A DNA stretch of 64,000 nucleotides from Xenophilus arseniciresistens (GTDB taxonomy: Bacteria; Pseudomonadota; Gammaproteobacteria; Burkholderiales; Burkholderiaceae_C). The DNA lies in contig NZ_JAQIPB010000003.1 in NCBI RefSeq assembly GCF_028023875.1, positions 558,001-622,000 on the forward strand, given 5' to 3'. Of this stretch, positions 8,552 through 16,363 are shown one piece after another. How positions within the stretch are numbered: position 1 is the stretch's first letter; every line of letters begins with the position of its first letter. Below the pieces are notes generated by a model, which searched no databases, had not been told where the DNA came from, and was given only the letters and a program-made list of their open reading frames with translations. The translations under genes and the position numbers were made by a program.

Positions 8552-9559
8552 GTGCGCAACGATCCCCTTCACGCCACCGACCCCGGCCCGGCCGCCCCCG
8601 CGGCCACGGCGCCGCTGCTGCAGGTGCGCCATCTGCACAAGCGCTATGGCGCCAGCACGGTGGTCGATGACCTGAGCTTCGAGATCGCGCCGGGCGAGTG
8701 CCTGGGCGTGATCGGGCCCAACGGCGCGGGCAAGACCACCACCATCCGCATGTGCCTGGGCCTCACCGCCCCCGACAGCGGCGAGATCAGCGCGCTGGGC
8801 GGGCTGCGCATGCCGCAGGACGCGCGCGCCATCAAGGCGCAGCTGGGCGTGGTGGCGCAGTACGACGCGCTGGACCCGGACTTCAGCTGCGCCGAGAACC
8901 TGGTGGTCTATGCGCGCTACTTCGGCTTCTCGCGCCGCGCCTTTGCGCCGCGCGTGGCGCCGCTGCTGGACTTTGCGGCGCTGGCCCACAAGGCCGATGC
9001 CCGGCCGGGCGAGCTCTCGGGCGGCATGCGCCGGCGCCTGTCGCTGGCACGCGCGCTGGTCAACGACCCGAGGCTGCTGATCCTCGACGAGCCCACCACG
9101 GGCCTGGACCCGCAGGCCCGCCACCTGATGTGGGAGCGGCTGCAGACGCTGCTGCAGCAGGGCAAGTCCATCCTGCTGACCACGCACTTCATGGACGAGG
9201 CGGAGCGCCTGTGCTCGCGCCTGCTGGTGATCGACCATGGCCGCAAGATCGCCGAAGGCAAGCCGCGCGAGCTGATCGCCCGCCACCTCGAACCCGAGGT
9301 GGTCGAGGTCTTCGGCCAGGCCGGCAGCGGCACGGGCGCCGACGCGCAGGCGCTGGCCGCTTCGGCCGCGGCGCAGCTGGCTTCACGCGTGGAAGTCAGC
9401 GGCGAAACGGTCTTCTTCTACACCCACCAGGCGCGCGCCCTGCTTGATGCGCTGGAGGCCGCGCACGGCGGCCAGGGCCTGCGCACCTTCCACCGCCCCG
9501 CCAACCTCGAGGACCTGTTCCTCAAGCTCACGGGCCGCCAGATCCGCGAAGGCGGTTGA
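8552..9559 (+). CDS. ABC transporter ATP-binding protein (NodI / drug-exporter type)
   Basis: ATPase subunit of an ABC-2 exporter, 335 residues. It shows Walker A 'GPNGAGKTTT', the signature 'LSGGMRRR', Walker B 'LLILDEPT' with 'TGLDPQARHLMWERL' and H-loop 'LTTHFMDEAE', in the order of NodI/DrrA proteins, with the DrrA-type C-terminal domain after about residue 240. GTG at 8552 is the only suitable in-frame start near the family N-terminus; a nearby ATG (8545) is out of frame. It is followed after six bases by its permease gene. Substrate unknown; in NodI relatives lipo-oligosaccharides, elsewhere drugs or polysaccharides. Confidence 0.88.
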   Translation: MRNDPLHATDPGPAAPAATAPLLQVRHLHKRYGASTVVDDLSFEIAPGECLGVIGPNGAGKTTTIRMCLGLTAPDSGEISALGGLRMPQDARAIKAQLGVVAQYDALDPDFSCAENLVVYARYFGFSRRAFAPRVAPLLDFAALAHKADARPGELSGGMRRRLSLARALVNDPRLLILDEPTTGLDPQARHLMWERLQTLLQQGKSILLTTHFMDEAERLCSRLLVIDHGRKIAEGKPRELIARHLEPEVVEVFGQAGSGTGADAQALAASAAAQLASRVEVSGETVFFYTHQARALLDALEAAHGGQGLRTFHRPANLEDLFLKLTGRQIREGG

Positions 9560-9565
9560 GAAGCC

Positions 9566-10393
9566 ATGGAAGACACCGCAGCGCCCCACCACGCGCAAGA
9601 CCCCTCGATCTGGCAGCCGCCGCAGATCACGGCGCGCTGGTGGCCCGTGTTCTTGCGCAACCTGCTGGTGTGGCGCAAGCTGGCCCTGCCCAGCCTGATC
9701 GGCAACATCGCCGAGCCGCTGATCTGGCTGGTGGCTTTTGGCTACGGCATGGGCGCGCTGGTGGGCACCGTGCAGGTGGGCGACACGGCCGTGCCCTACA
9801 TCCTCTTTCTGGCCAGCGGTTCCATCTGCATGAGCGCGATGAACGCCGCGAGCTTCGAGGCGCTGTATTCGGCCTTCTCGCGCATGCATGTGCAAAAGAC
9901 CTGGGACGGCATCATGAACGCGCCCGTGGGCCTGGACGACGTGGTCTTCGCCGAGATGCTGTGGGCCGCCTTCAAATCGATCTTCACCGTCTCGGCCATC
10001 CTGCTGGTGATGCTGGCGCTGGGCATCAGCCACAGCCCCAAGCTCATCGCCGCCTGGTTCGTACTGGCCGGCTGCGGGGTCGTGTTTTCGAGCATCGCGC
10101 TGATCTTCAACGCGCTGGCCAAAAGCTACGACTTCTTCACCTACTACTTCACGCTGTTCATGACGCCCATGATGTTCCTCTCGGGCGTGTTCTTCCCGCT
10201 CGACCAACTGCCGCCGCTGGTACGCGCGGCCGCCGACTGGCTGCCGCTGACCAACGCCGTGGCCCTGGTGCGCCCGCTGTTCATGGACCAGTGGCCCGCC
10301 GCCCCGCTGCGCCCGGCGCTGGTGCTCGCAGCCTATGCGCTGCTGGCCTTCTGGCTGGCGCTGGGGCTCACGCGCAGGCGCTTTAGGGGTTGA
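9566..10393 (+). CDS. ABC-2 type transporter permease (NodJ type)
   Basis: Membrane subunit of 275 residues pairing with the ATPase encoded six bases upstream. Six hydrophobic segments can be seen, with the ABC-2 signature near 'FFTYYFTLFMTPMMFLSGVFFPLDQLPP' around residues 190-215 (positions 10132-10209). The N-terminal cytosolic part is short ('WWPVFLRNLLVWRKL'). A NodJ-like arrangement of one ATPase and one permease is expected to give a full exporter as a dimer of each. Confidence 0.88.
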   Translation: MEDTAAPHHAQDPSIWQPPQITARWWPVFLRNLLVWRKLALPSLIGNIAEPLIWLVAFGYGMGALVGTVQVGDTAVPYILFLASGSICMSAMNAASFEALYSAFSRMHVQKTWDGIMNAPVGLDDVVFAEMLWAAFKSIFTVSAILLVMLALGISHSPKLIAAWFVLAGCGVVFSSIALIFNALAKSYDFFTYYFTLFMTPMMFLSGVFFPLDQLPPLVRAAADWLPLTNAVALVRPLFMDQWPAAPLRPALVLAAYALLAFWLALGLTRRRFRG

Positions 10394-10466
10394 GCGGCGC
10401 GGGCGCGTCGCAAGACGGCCCGCTCGGCTGAACGCGGCACAAGAACTGCCACGCCTGGCTGCAAGC

Positions 10467-11429
10467 CTAGGGGCTCCCGACCGGTGCGTAGTCGATGGTG
10501 TGCAGCAGCCAGGAAGTGCCGCTCCTGGAGAACTTCAGCATCTGACCGCGGTATTGCCCGGATGCCGCCACCCAAAGTGACTGAGTCGATGCCAATGGGG
10601 AGCTCAGGCCTCCTCTGTCCGATGAGATCTGGAGAGTGAACTTGCAGGCATCGAAGAGTCCCTGCGGCGTCTGCACGGCTTCGCGGCCGTGGTAGGTCAG
10701 CACGAAGTAGCCCTGGTGCGTCAGGCCCGGGATGGTGACGCCCGCAGGCATCGCAAAAGGCTTTCCGTCGATGCCCAGATAGGAGTCCGTTCGCACCACC
10801 TGTCGCTTGACGGTTGTGCCCGGCTGCATGGCGACGGGAAAGGAAATCGGAGGTTCGAAAGCCCTCATCGTGCCACCCCCGACCTCGACGGGGGCGGCGT
10901 TGCTTGACTCGACCTTCGAGATCGACTCAAGCTTTTCGCCATACAGGACGATCTGCCCATCGACCAGATCCTTGTACTCCTTGTGCGTGGAGGTGCTCGT
11001 CATCGTGTACGTCACCGACCCCAGGGTCATGGTCGATTGCTTGGTGTCGCTTCCCACATTGAACGCCACAGGGCTCGCGCTCATGAAGTTCTCGCGTGCC
11101 AGCGTTGTGCTCTCCCGCCGAAACGCGCTGCCCGTGTTGGCCGCGGCGCCTTCGGGCAACGCACGGAACGCCAGCTTTGTGCCGGCCCGGAAGTCCGCCT
11201 CGTTGACGCAAGGCGCCGAACTCTGGTCGCCGGACGGTGCGGGTGCGGGTGCGGGTGCGGGTGCGGGTGCGGGTGCGGGCGCCGGCGCCGGTGCCGCTGG
11301 CAAAAAGGGCAAACCTCCCCCGCCGCCGCCCCCACCACCACCGCATGCAGTCAGCCCTGCCGCCGCGACCACCGCGAGCCATGCGCCAGCGCGGCGGCCC
11401 GATTTCATGCTGTTCCTCTGTGCTTTCAC
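10467..11429 (-). CDS. Putative lipoprotein with poly-Gly and Pro-Ala repeat linker
   Basis: Unknown lipoprotein of about 320 residues. The leader ends in a lipobox 'GLTAC', directly followed by ten glycines, then a Pro-Ala dipeptide repeat linker (coded partly by a hexanucleotide tandem repeat), then a soluble domain of about 250 residues with two Cys ('SSAPCVNE', 'DACKFTLQ') that could be disulfide-bonded. No known enzyme motif. GTG at 11429 is preceded by GGGAGGA at good distance; ATG at 11408 is an alternative that keeps the leader. It is probably anchored in the outer membrane with the linker spanning peptidoglycan. Divergent from the MHYT gene across a 361-base gap. Confidence 0.72.
   Translation of the reverse strand: MKAQRNSMKSGRRAGAWLAVVAAAGLTACGGGGGGGGGGLPFLPAAPAPAPAPAPAPAPAPAPAPSGDQSSAPCVNEADFRAGTKLAFRALPEGAAANTGSAFRRESTTLARENFMSASPVAFNVGSDTKQSTMTLGSVTYTMTSTSTHKEYKDLVDGQIVLYGEKLESISKVESSNAAPVEVGGGTMRAFEPPISFPVAMQPGTTVKRQVVRTDSYLGIDGKPFAMPAGVTIPGLTHQGYFVLTYHGREAVQTPQGLFDACKFTLQISSDRGGLSSPLASTQSLWVAASGQYRGQMLKFSRSGTSWLLHTIDYAPVGSP
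11236..11279 (-). repeat. In-frame hexanucleotide tandem repeat (GGGTGC on plus strand)
   Basis: About six and a half copies of a 6-base unit lie inside the lipoprotein gene and code for Ala-Pro dipeptides. As each unit is two codons, slipped-strand changes would lengthen or shorten the linker without breaking the frame. Confidence 0.85.
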
Positions 11430-11790
11430 AGTCACTTCCTCCCTTTGTTGATTGAACGGGGAAGGATAGGTGGGGCAGTGCTCAGGCGGCGCAGAGCCAT
11501 TCGCCGCGATGCACCACCGTCCGCCAAAAAATGCTGCAAAGCCGCACAAATAGATACGTGCCTGCGCAACGCCCCTGGGTGCCCGCTGCGGGTGCTGCCT
11601 GCTGAGCACCGCTGACCAGAGGCTTCCTTTTGGTGCCTCCAAACGCTTGTGGATTTCGTTGCAAACCAAAGCACACAAAACCCTGTAAAGAAAACTTTTT
11701 ATGGAATTGTGAACTGCTGACCAATTGTCATCAAATGCAAACGAAGTTGGATTTGGTTCAAGAACAACCGCTTGCACAAGGGCAGCCATC
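11430..11790. other. 361-base divergent intergenic region
   Basis: Gap between the minus-strand lipoprotein and the plus-strand MHYT gene. It is clearly more A/T-rich than its surroundings between about 11620 and 11780, as expected of a promoter region. It should hold promoters for both genes. I see no clear -35/-10 pair, no strong palindrome and no believable small gene; the short open frames crossing it lack ribosome binding sites. Confidence 0.6.
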
Positions 11791-12597
11791 ATGGAACTCC
11801 AGGTCGGTCAGATCCTCAATCCGCGCTACGGCATGAGCATGGTGGCGCTGTCCTTCGTGATGGCCTGCGCAGGCTCCTTCGTGGCGTTGCTGTGCGCCCG
11901 GCGCATGTTCCGCACCACGGGGCAGCTGGACTGGCCCATGGCCGTGGGCGCGGCCGTGGCGCTGGGCGGCATCGGCATCTGGTCCATGCACTTCATCGGC
12001 ATGGTGGCGTACAGCCTGCCCGTGCGCGTGTCGTACGACATCGGGCTCACGCTGGTGTCGCTGGTGGCTGCGGTGCTGATCTCGGGGCTGGCGCTGTACC
12101 TGGCCGGGCGCGGCCGCAACCGCTTCAACCGCCAGGGCTGGGCCGCGGGCAGCCTGCTGGCCGGCCTGGGCGTGTGCGTGATGCACTACATGGGCATGTT
12201 TGCCATGAACATGCGTGCCACCATGGAGTTCGACACGGGACGCGTGGCCATGTCGGTGCTCATTGCCGTGACGGCGGCGGCCGCGGCGCTGTGGCTGGCC
12301 TTCCATCTGCGCAAGACCCTGCACCAGGCCGTGGCGGCCCTGGTGATGGGCCTGGCCGTGTGCAGCATGCACTACGTGGGCATGAGCGCCGCCACCATGG
12401 TCTGCACCGCTGCCGCGCCGGCCAACAGCTTCACCATCGGCGGCAGTTCCCTGGGGCTGATGGTCTTCGGCCTGGCCGGCGCCGTGCTGCTGGGCATCGG
12501 CTACCTGATGGCCGAGCGCAGCATCGCCCATGCGCGCGAAGGCACGCAGGACTCGCTGTTCGGCCGGCTGACGGCGGGGCCGACGCAGCGGCGCTGA
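11791..12597 (+). CDS. MHYT-domain integral membrane sensor protein
   Basis: Stand-alone MHYT protein of 268 residues with seven predicted membrane helices. The three MHYT repeats are clear: 'SMHFIGM', 'VMHYMGM' and 'SMHYVGM' (about residues 65, 131 and 193); the Met and His residues are thought to bind copper near the outer face of the membrane, sensing O2, CO or NO. Most MHYT units are fused to GGDEF/EAL or kinase domains, but here the protein ends about 30 residues after the last helix with no output domain. Start chosen at the ATG before the first helix. Confidence 0.88.
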   Translation: MELQVGQILNPRYGMSMVALSFVMACAGSFVALLCARRMFRTTGQLDWPMAVGAAVALGGIGIWSMHFIGMVAYSLPVRVSYDIGLTLVSLVAAVLISGLALYLAGRGRNRFNRQGWAAGSLLAGLGVCVMHYMGMFAMNMRATMEFDTGRVAMSVLIAVTAAAAALWLAFHLRKTLHQAVAALVMGLAVCSMHYVGMSAATMVCTAAAPANSFTIGGSSLGLMVFGLAGAVLLGIGYLMAERSIAHAREGTQDSLFGRLTAGPTQRR

Positions 12598-12627
12598 GCC
12601 CGGAACCGACCGGCCCGCAGCGCCGGT

Positions 12628-13833
12628 TTACTCCGCCCGCGCCGGCCGCACGCGCGAGGCGGCTTCCTTGGCGCGCTGGCGTGCGGTGTCCACGTCGTCG
12701 GCGTGCACCAGGGCCACGCCCATGCGGCGCTTGACGAAGCTCTCGGGCTTGCCGAACAGGCGCAGGTCGCTGCCGGGCACGGCCAGGGCGTGTTGCACGC
12801 CGTCGAAGACGATGCCGTTGGCGTCCACGCCGCCATAGATCACGGCGCTGGCGCCCGGGCTCTTGAGCGTGGTGTCCACCGGCAGGCCCAGGATGGCACG
12901 CGCATGCAGCTCGAATTCGCTCTGCCACTGCGTGGCCAAGGTGACCAGGCCGGTGTCGTGCGGACGCGGGCTCACTTCGCTGAACCACACCTGCTCGCCC
13001 TTGACGAACAGCTCCACGCCGAACAGGCCCTGGCCGCCCAGGTCGCTGGTGACGCGGCGCGCGATCTCCTGCGCTTTTTCCAGCGCCACGGGGTGCATGG
13101 GGTGCGGCTGCCAGCTTTCCACATAGTCGCCGGCCACCTGCACATGGCCCACGGGTGCGCAGAAATGCGTGTGGACGCCGCCGTCCTCGCCCCGGGCGCG
13201 CACGGTCAGCAGCGTGATCTCGTAGTCGAAGTCGATAAAACCCTCGACGATCACGCGGCCGTGGCTCACGCGGCCACCGGCCATGGCGTAGTCCCAGGCT
13301 TTCTTCACGTCGTCGGGGCCGTCGATCTTGCTCTGGCCCTTGCCGGAGCTGCTCATCACGGGCTTGACGATGCACGGATAGCCGATGCCTGCATCGATGG
13401 CGGCCTGCAGTTCTTGAAGCGAATCACAGAACTTGTAGGGGCTGGTGGGCAGGCCCAGGGTCTCGGCCGCCAGGCGGCGGATGCCTTCGCGGTCCATGGT
13501 CAGGCGCGCCGCGCGCGCGGTGGGAATCACGCGCACCACGCCGGCCGCCTCCAGCTCTTCGAGCATGGGCGTGGCGATGGCCTCGATCTCGGGCACCACC
13601 AGGTCGGGCTTTAGCGTTTCGATCAAGGCCTTGAGCTGCGCCGGATCGCTCATGGTGATGGTGTGCGCATGGTGCGCCACCTGCTGGCCGGGCGCGTTCT
13701 CATAGCGGTCCACGGCGATGGTTTCCACGCCCAGGCGCTGCAGCGCGATCAGCACTTCCTTGCCGAGCTCGCCCGAGCCGAGCAGCATCACGCGGGTGGC
13801 GGAGGGGGACAGGGGCGTTCCGAGGCGGGTCAT
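12628..13833 (-). CDS. purT: Formate-dependent phosphoribosylglycinamide formyltransferase 2
   Basis: Makes formyl-GAR from GAR, formate and ATP in purine synthesis, the folate-independent alternative to PurN. The 401-residue protein is an ATP-grasp enzyme: N-terminal '[13 protein letters not shown]', then '[16 protein letters not shown]', the ATP-grasp loop '[12 protein letters not shown]' and the metal-binding region '[23 protein letters not shown]' (positions 12947-13015). ATG at 13833 matches the family N-terminus. The gene is convergent with the MHYT gene, 30 bases apart. Confidence 0.93.
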   Translation of the reverse strand: MTRLGTPLSPSATRVMLLGSGELGKEVLIALQRLGVETIAVDRYENAPGQQVAHHAHTITMSDPAQLKALIETLKPDLVVPEIEAIATPMLEELEAAGVVRVIPTARAARLTMDREGIRRLAAETLGLPTSPYKFCDSLQELQAAIDAGIGYPCIVKPVMSSSGKGQSKIDGPDDVKKAWDYAMAGGRVSHGRVIVEGFIDFDYEITLLTVRARGEDGGVHTHFCAPVGHVQVAGDYVESWQPHPMHPVALEKAQEIARRVTSDLGGQGLFGVELFVKGEQVWFSEVSPRPHDTGLVTLATQWQSEFELHARAILGLPVDTTLKSPGASAVIYGGVDANGIVFDGVQHALAVPGSDLRLFGKPESFVKRRMGVALVHADDVDTARQRAKEAASRVRPARAE

Positions 13834-13893
13834 GGTGCGGCAGCGTGGATGCGGAAGTTGAACGAAAGCCCGCAATGGTAGCCAGTCGGGTCT

Positions 13894-14823
13894 TCAGATC
13901 CTCTTCACGGTCTCGCCTGCGGCCTGCCGCGCCACGGCCTGCGCCACCTGCGCGAAGTTCAACACCATCTGCGACACCGGCCCGCGCCGGTGCGCCACCG
14001 CCAGGCCCACCCGCACCGAGCACTGGCGCAGCGGGCGATAGACCACGCCCTGCAAGCTGAGTTGGCGCGCCGAAGCTGGCAGCAGCGCCACACCCATCTC
14101 GGCCGACACCAGCGACAACACCAGCGCGATCTGCGGCGCGGTGGGGCCGCGCAGGGGCTCGAAGCCGGCCTCGCGGCAGGCCGCCAGCATGCTGTCGTGC
14201 AGGCTGAGGCCCACCTCGCGCGCCGTGAGGATGAAGGCATCGCCGCGCAGCGTGCGCAGCGACAGCGCGCTGCGGCTGGCCGGCGCGCGCGCGGCCGCAT
14301 GGGTGGCGGGCAGCGCGGCCACCAGCGGCTCGGCCAGCAGGCGCTGAACCAGCAGCTCGGGCGGGTCCGACTCGGAGGGCCGCAGCAGGGCCACGTCGAG
14401 CTGCTGCGCCTGCAGCGCTGCGCTCAGGCGCACCGAATTGCCCTCGGTCACGCGCAGGTCCACGGCCGGAAAGCGTTGGCGGAAGGCGCGGATGCTGGCC
14501 GGCACCAGCGGGTTCAGCGCCACCGATCCGGTGAAGCCCAAGGTCAGTTGCCCGCTTTCGCCGCGGGCCGCGCGCTGCGCCCGCAGCACCGCGTCGGCGG
14601 CCTGCCCGGGCATGGGCCCGACGGCTTCCAGGAAGGCCTGGCCGGCTTCGGTCAGCGCCGCGCCATGGGGCAGCCGCCTGAACAGCGCTGCGCCCACTTC
14701 GGCTTCCAGGTCGCGGATCTGCAGGCTCAGCGGCGGCTGGCCAATGCCCAGCCGCGCCGCCGCGCGCGTGAAGTTGCCCTCTTCTGCGACGGCCAGAAAG
14801 TAGCGGATGTGGCGCAGTTCCAT
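13894..14823 (-). CDS. LysR-family transcriptional regulator
   Basis: A 309-residue LysR regulator. The winged HTH occupies residues 1-60 ('MELRHIRYFLAVAEEGNFTRAA...') and the periplasmic-binding-like effector domain follows from about residue 90. It is divergent from an MFS exporter gene with about 93 bases between the starts, the standard LysR arrangement, so that exporter is the likely target. The effector is unknown; the sequence is closest in style to BenM/CatM/AlsR-type regulators of small organic acids. Confidence 0.88.
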   Translation of the reverse strand: MELRHIRYFLAVAEEGNFTRAAARLGIGQPPLSLQIRDLEAEVGAALFRRLPHGAALTEAGQAFLEAVGPMPGQAADAVLRAQRAARGESGQLTLGFTGSVALNPLVPASIRAFRQRFPAVDLRVTEGNSVRLSAALQAQQLDVALLRPSESDPPELLVQRLLAEPLVAALPATHAAARAPASRSALSLRTLRGDAFILTAREVGLSLHDSMLAACREAGFEPLRGPTAPQIALVLSLVSAEMGVALLPASARQLSLQGVVYRPLRQCSVRVGLAVAHRRGPVSQMVLNFAQVAQAVARQAAGETVKRI

Positions 14824-14916
14824 CGGTATTTGCGAAACAGATCAGATCGGTTGCGGACATATATTAGACAGATGCCGATGCAATGCCTACAGTGCGGGCT
14901 CGGTCCGAAGAACGTC

Positions 14917-16194
14917 ATGCTCAGCACGCCCTCCGCGGCCGCCGGCTCTGCCGGCAGCGCCGCCGCCACCTCCCCCGCGCCCCCTTCGCCCGCCGACGCC
15001 GGCATCCGCCCCGGCACGCCCGAATCGCGGCGCGCGGGCCTGGCCATGTTCCTGGTGGGCTTTGCCAGCTTCTCGATGATCTATTGCGTGCAGCCGCTGC
15101 TGCCGGCCTTCTCCGCCAGCTTCGGCATCGGCCCGGCCGCCAGTTCGCTGGCGCTGTCGCTGACCACGGGCTTCCTGGCGGTGGCTATCGTGCTGGCCGG
15201 CGCCTTCTCGCAGGCGCTGGGGCGCCGCGGCGTGATGGCGGCCTCGATGCTGCTGGCGGCGCTGCTGAACCTGGCGGCGGCCGTGCTGCCGAGCTGGCAT
15301 GGCCTGCTGGTGGTGCGCGCGCTCGAAGGCCTGGTGCTGGGCGGCGTGCCGGCCGTGGCCATGGCCTGGCTGGCCGAAGAGATCCACCCCGCGCACCTGG
15401 GCCGCAGCATGGGCCTGTATGTGGCGGGCACGGCTTTCGGTGGCATGGCCGGGCGCGTGGGCATGGGGCTGATGACGGAGTTCACCTCATGGCGCATGGC
15501 CATGGGCCTGCTGGGCGTGCTCTGCCTGCTGTGCGCCATCGCATTCCTCAGGCTGCTGCCGCCGTCGCGCCACTTCACGCCCCGGCCGGGGCTGGATCTG
15601 CGCTACCACCTGCAGACCTGGGGCGCGCACCTGCGCAACCGCGGACTGCTGCGCCTGTACGCCATGGGCTTCCTGTGCATGAGCGTGTTCGTGGCGCTGT
15701 TCAACTACGCGACCTTCATGCTGTCGGCGCCGCCGCACGCGCTGAGCCAGACGCTGGTCAGCCTGATCTTCCTGAGCTATGCGCTGGGCATGGTGTCTTC
15801 GTCGATGGCCGGGCGCCTGGCCGACCGGCTGGGCCGCAGGCCGTTGCTGGCGGCGGGCTTCGCCATGATGCTGTGCGGCGTTCTGCTCACGCTGGCCGGT
15901 TCGCTGTGGCTGGTCATCGCGGGCATCGCGGTGGTGACCACGGGTTTTTTCATCGCCCATGCGGTGGCCAGCAGCGCGGTGGGGCCGCAGGCCGGCGCGG
16001 CCAAGGGCCATGCGGCCTCGCTGTACCTGCTGTTCTACTACCTGGGCTCCAGCGTCACCGGCTCGGTGGGCGGCTGGTTCTGGCAGCACGGCGGCTGGCC
16101 CGCCGTGGTGGCGCTGACGGCCGGGCTGTGCCTGACGGCGCTGGCCATGATCCTTTTCCTCAAGCCCCTGCCGCCCGCGCGCGCCGCCGCATGA
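14917..16194 (+). CDS. MFS transporter (YnfM-like drug/metabolite exporter)
   Basis: Twelve-helix major facilitator protein of about 425 residues, inner membrane. It has a low-complexity Ser/Ala/Pro N-terminus, then helix 1 'LAMFLVGFASFSMIYCVQPLLP', a first-half loop with 'LGRRG' and a second-half repeat 'GRLADRLGRRPLL'. The pattern fits the YnfM/AraJ group of proton-driven exporters. ATG at 14917 is preferred; upstream in-frame ATGs at 14872 and 14878 would run over the regulatory gap. Likely controlled by the divergent LysR protein. Confidence 0.85.
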   Translation: MLSTPSAAAGSAGSAAATSPAPPSPADAGIRPGTPESRRAGLAMFLVGFASFSMIYCVQPLLPAFSASFGIGPAASSLALSLTTGFLAVAIVLAGAFSQALGRRGVMAASMLLAALLNLAAAVLPSWHGLLVVRALEGLVLGGVPAVAMAWLAEEIHPAHLGRSMGLYVAGTAFGGMAGRVGMGLMTEFTSWRMAMGLLGVLCLLCAIAFLRLLPPSRHFTPRPGLDLRYHLQTWGAHLRNRGLLRLYAMGFLCMSVFVALFNYATFMLSAPPHALSQTLVSLIFLSYALGMVSSSMAGRLADRLGRRPLLAAGFAMMLCGVLLTLAGSLWLVIAGIAVVTTGFFIAHAVASSAVGPQAGAAKGHAASLYLLFYYLGSSVTGSVGGWFWQHGGWPAVVALTAGLCLTALAMILFLKPLPPARAAA

Positions 16195-16363
16195 GCGCGA
16201 TGGGCGGCCATGTGGCTTTCGAGACCTTGCGCCCGGCGCCCTGAGGCGCGTCACCCACGCGCCAAACGCAGCACCTTTTTATAAAACTGCCATCGATCCG
16301 ACACGCCGAAGTCATCTGCGATTCCTAGATTGCGCGGTTTCGTCAAGAAAGAGGAAGCCCTCG

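Noticed and set aside
12609-12627. Hairpin ACCGGC/GCCGGT between MHYT and purT
   Set aside because: Six-pair stem in a convergent gap, but no T run; not enough to call a terminator.
14824-14916. LysR binding site between the LysR gene and MFS gene
   Set aside because: A/T-rich stretch with ATATATTAG present, but no clear T-N11-A inverted repeat or promoter pair that I could defend.
16278-16290. TATAAA -10 before the GDPD gene
   Set aside because: Good -10 match, but no -35 at normal distance; not listed as a promoter.
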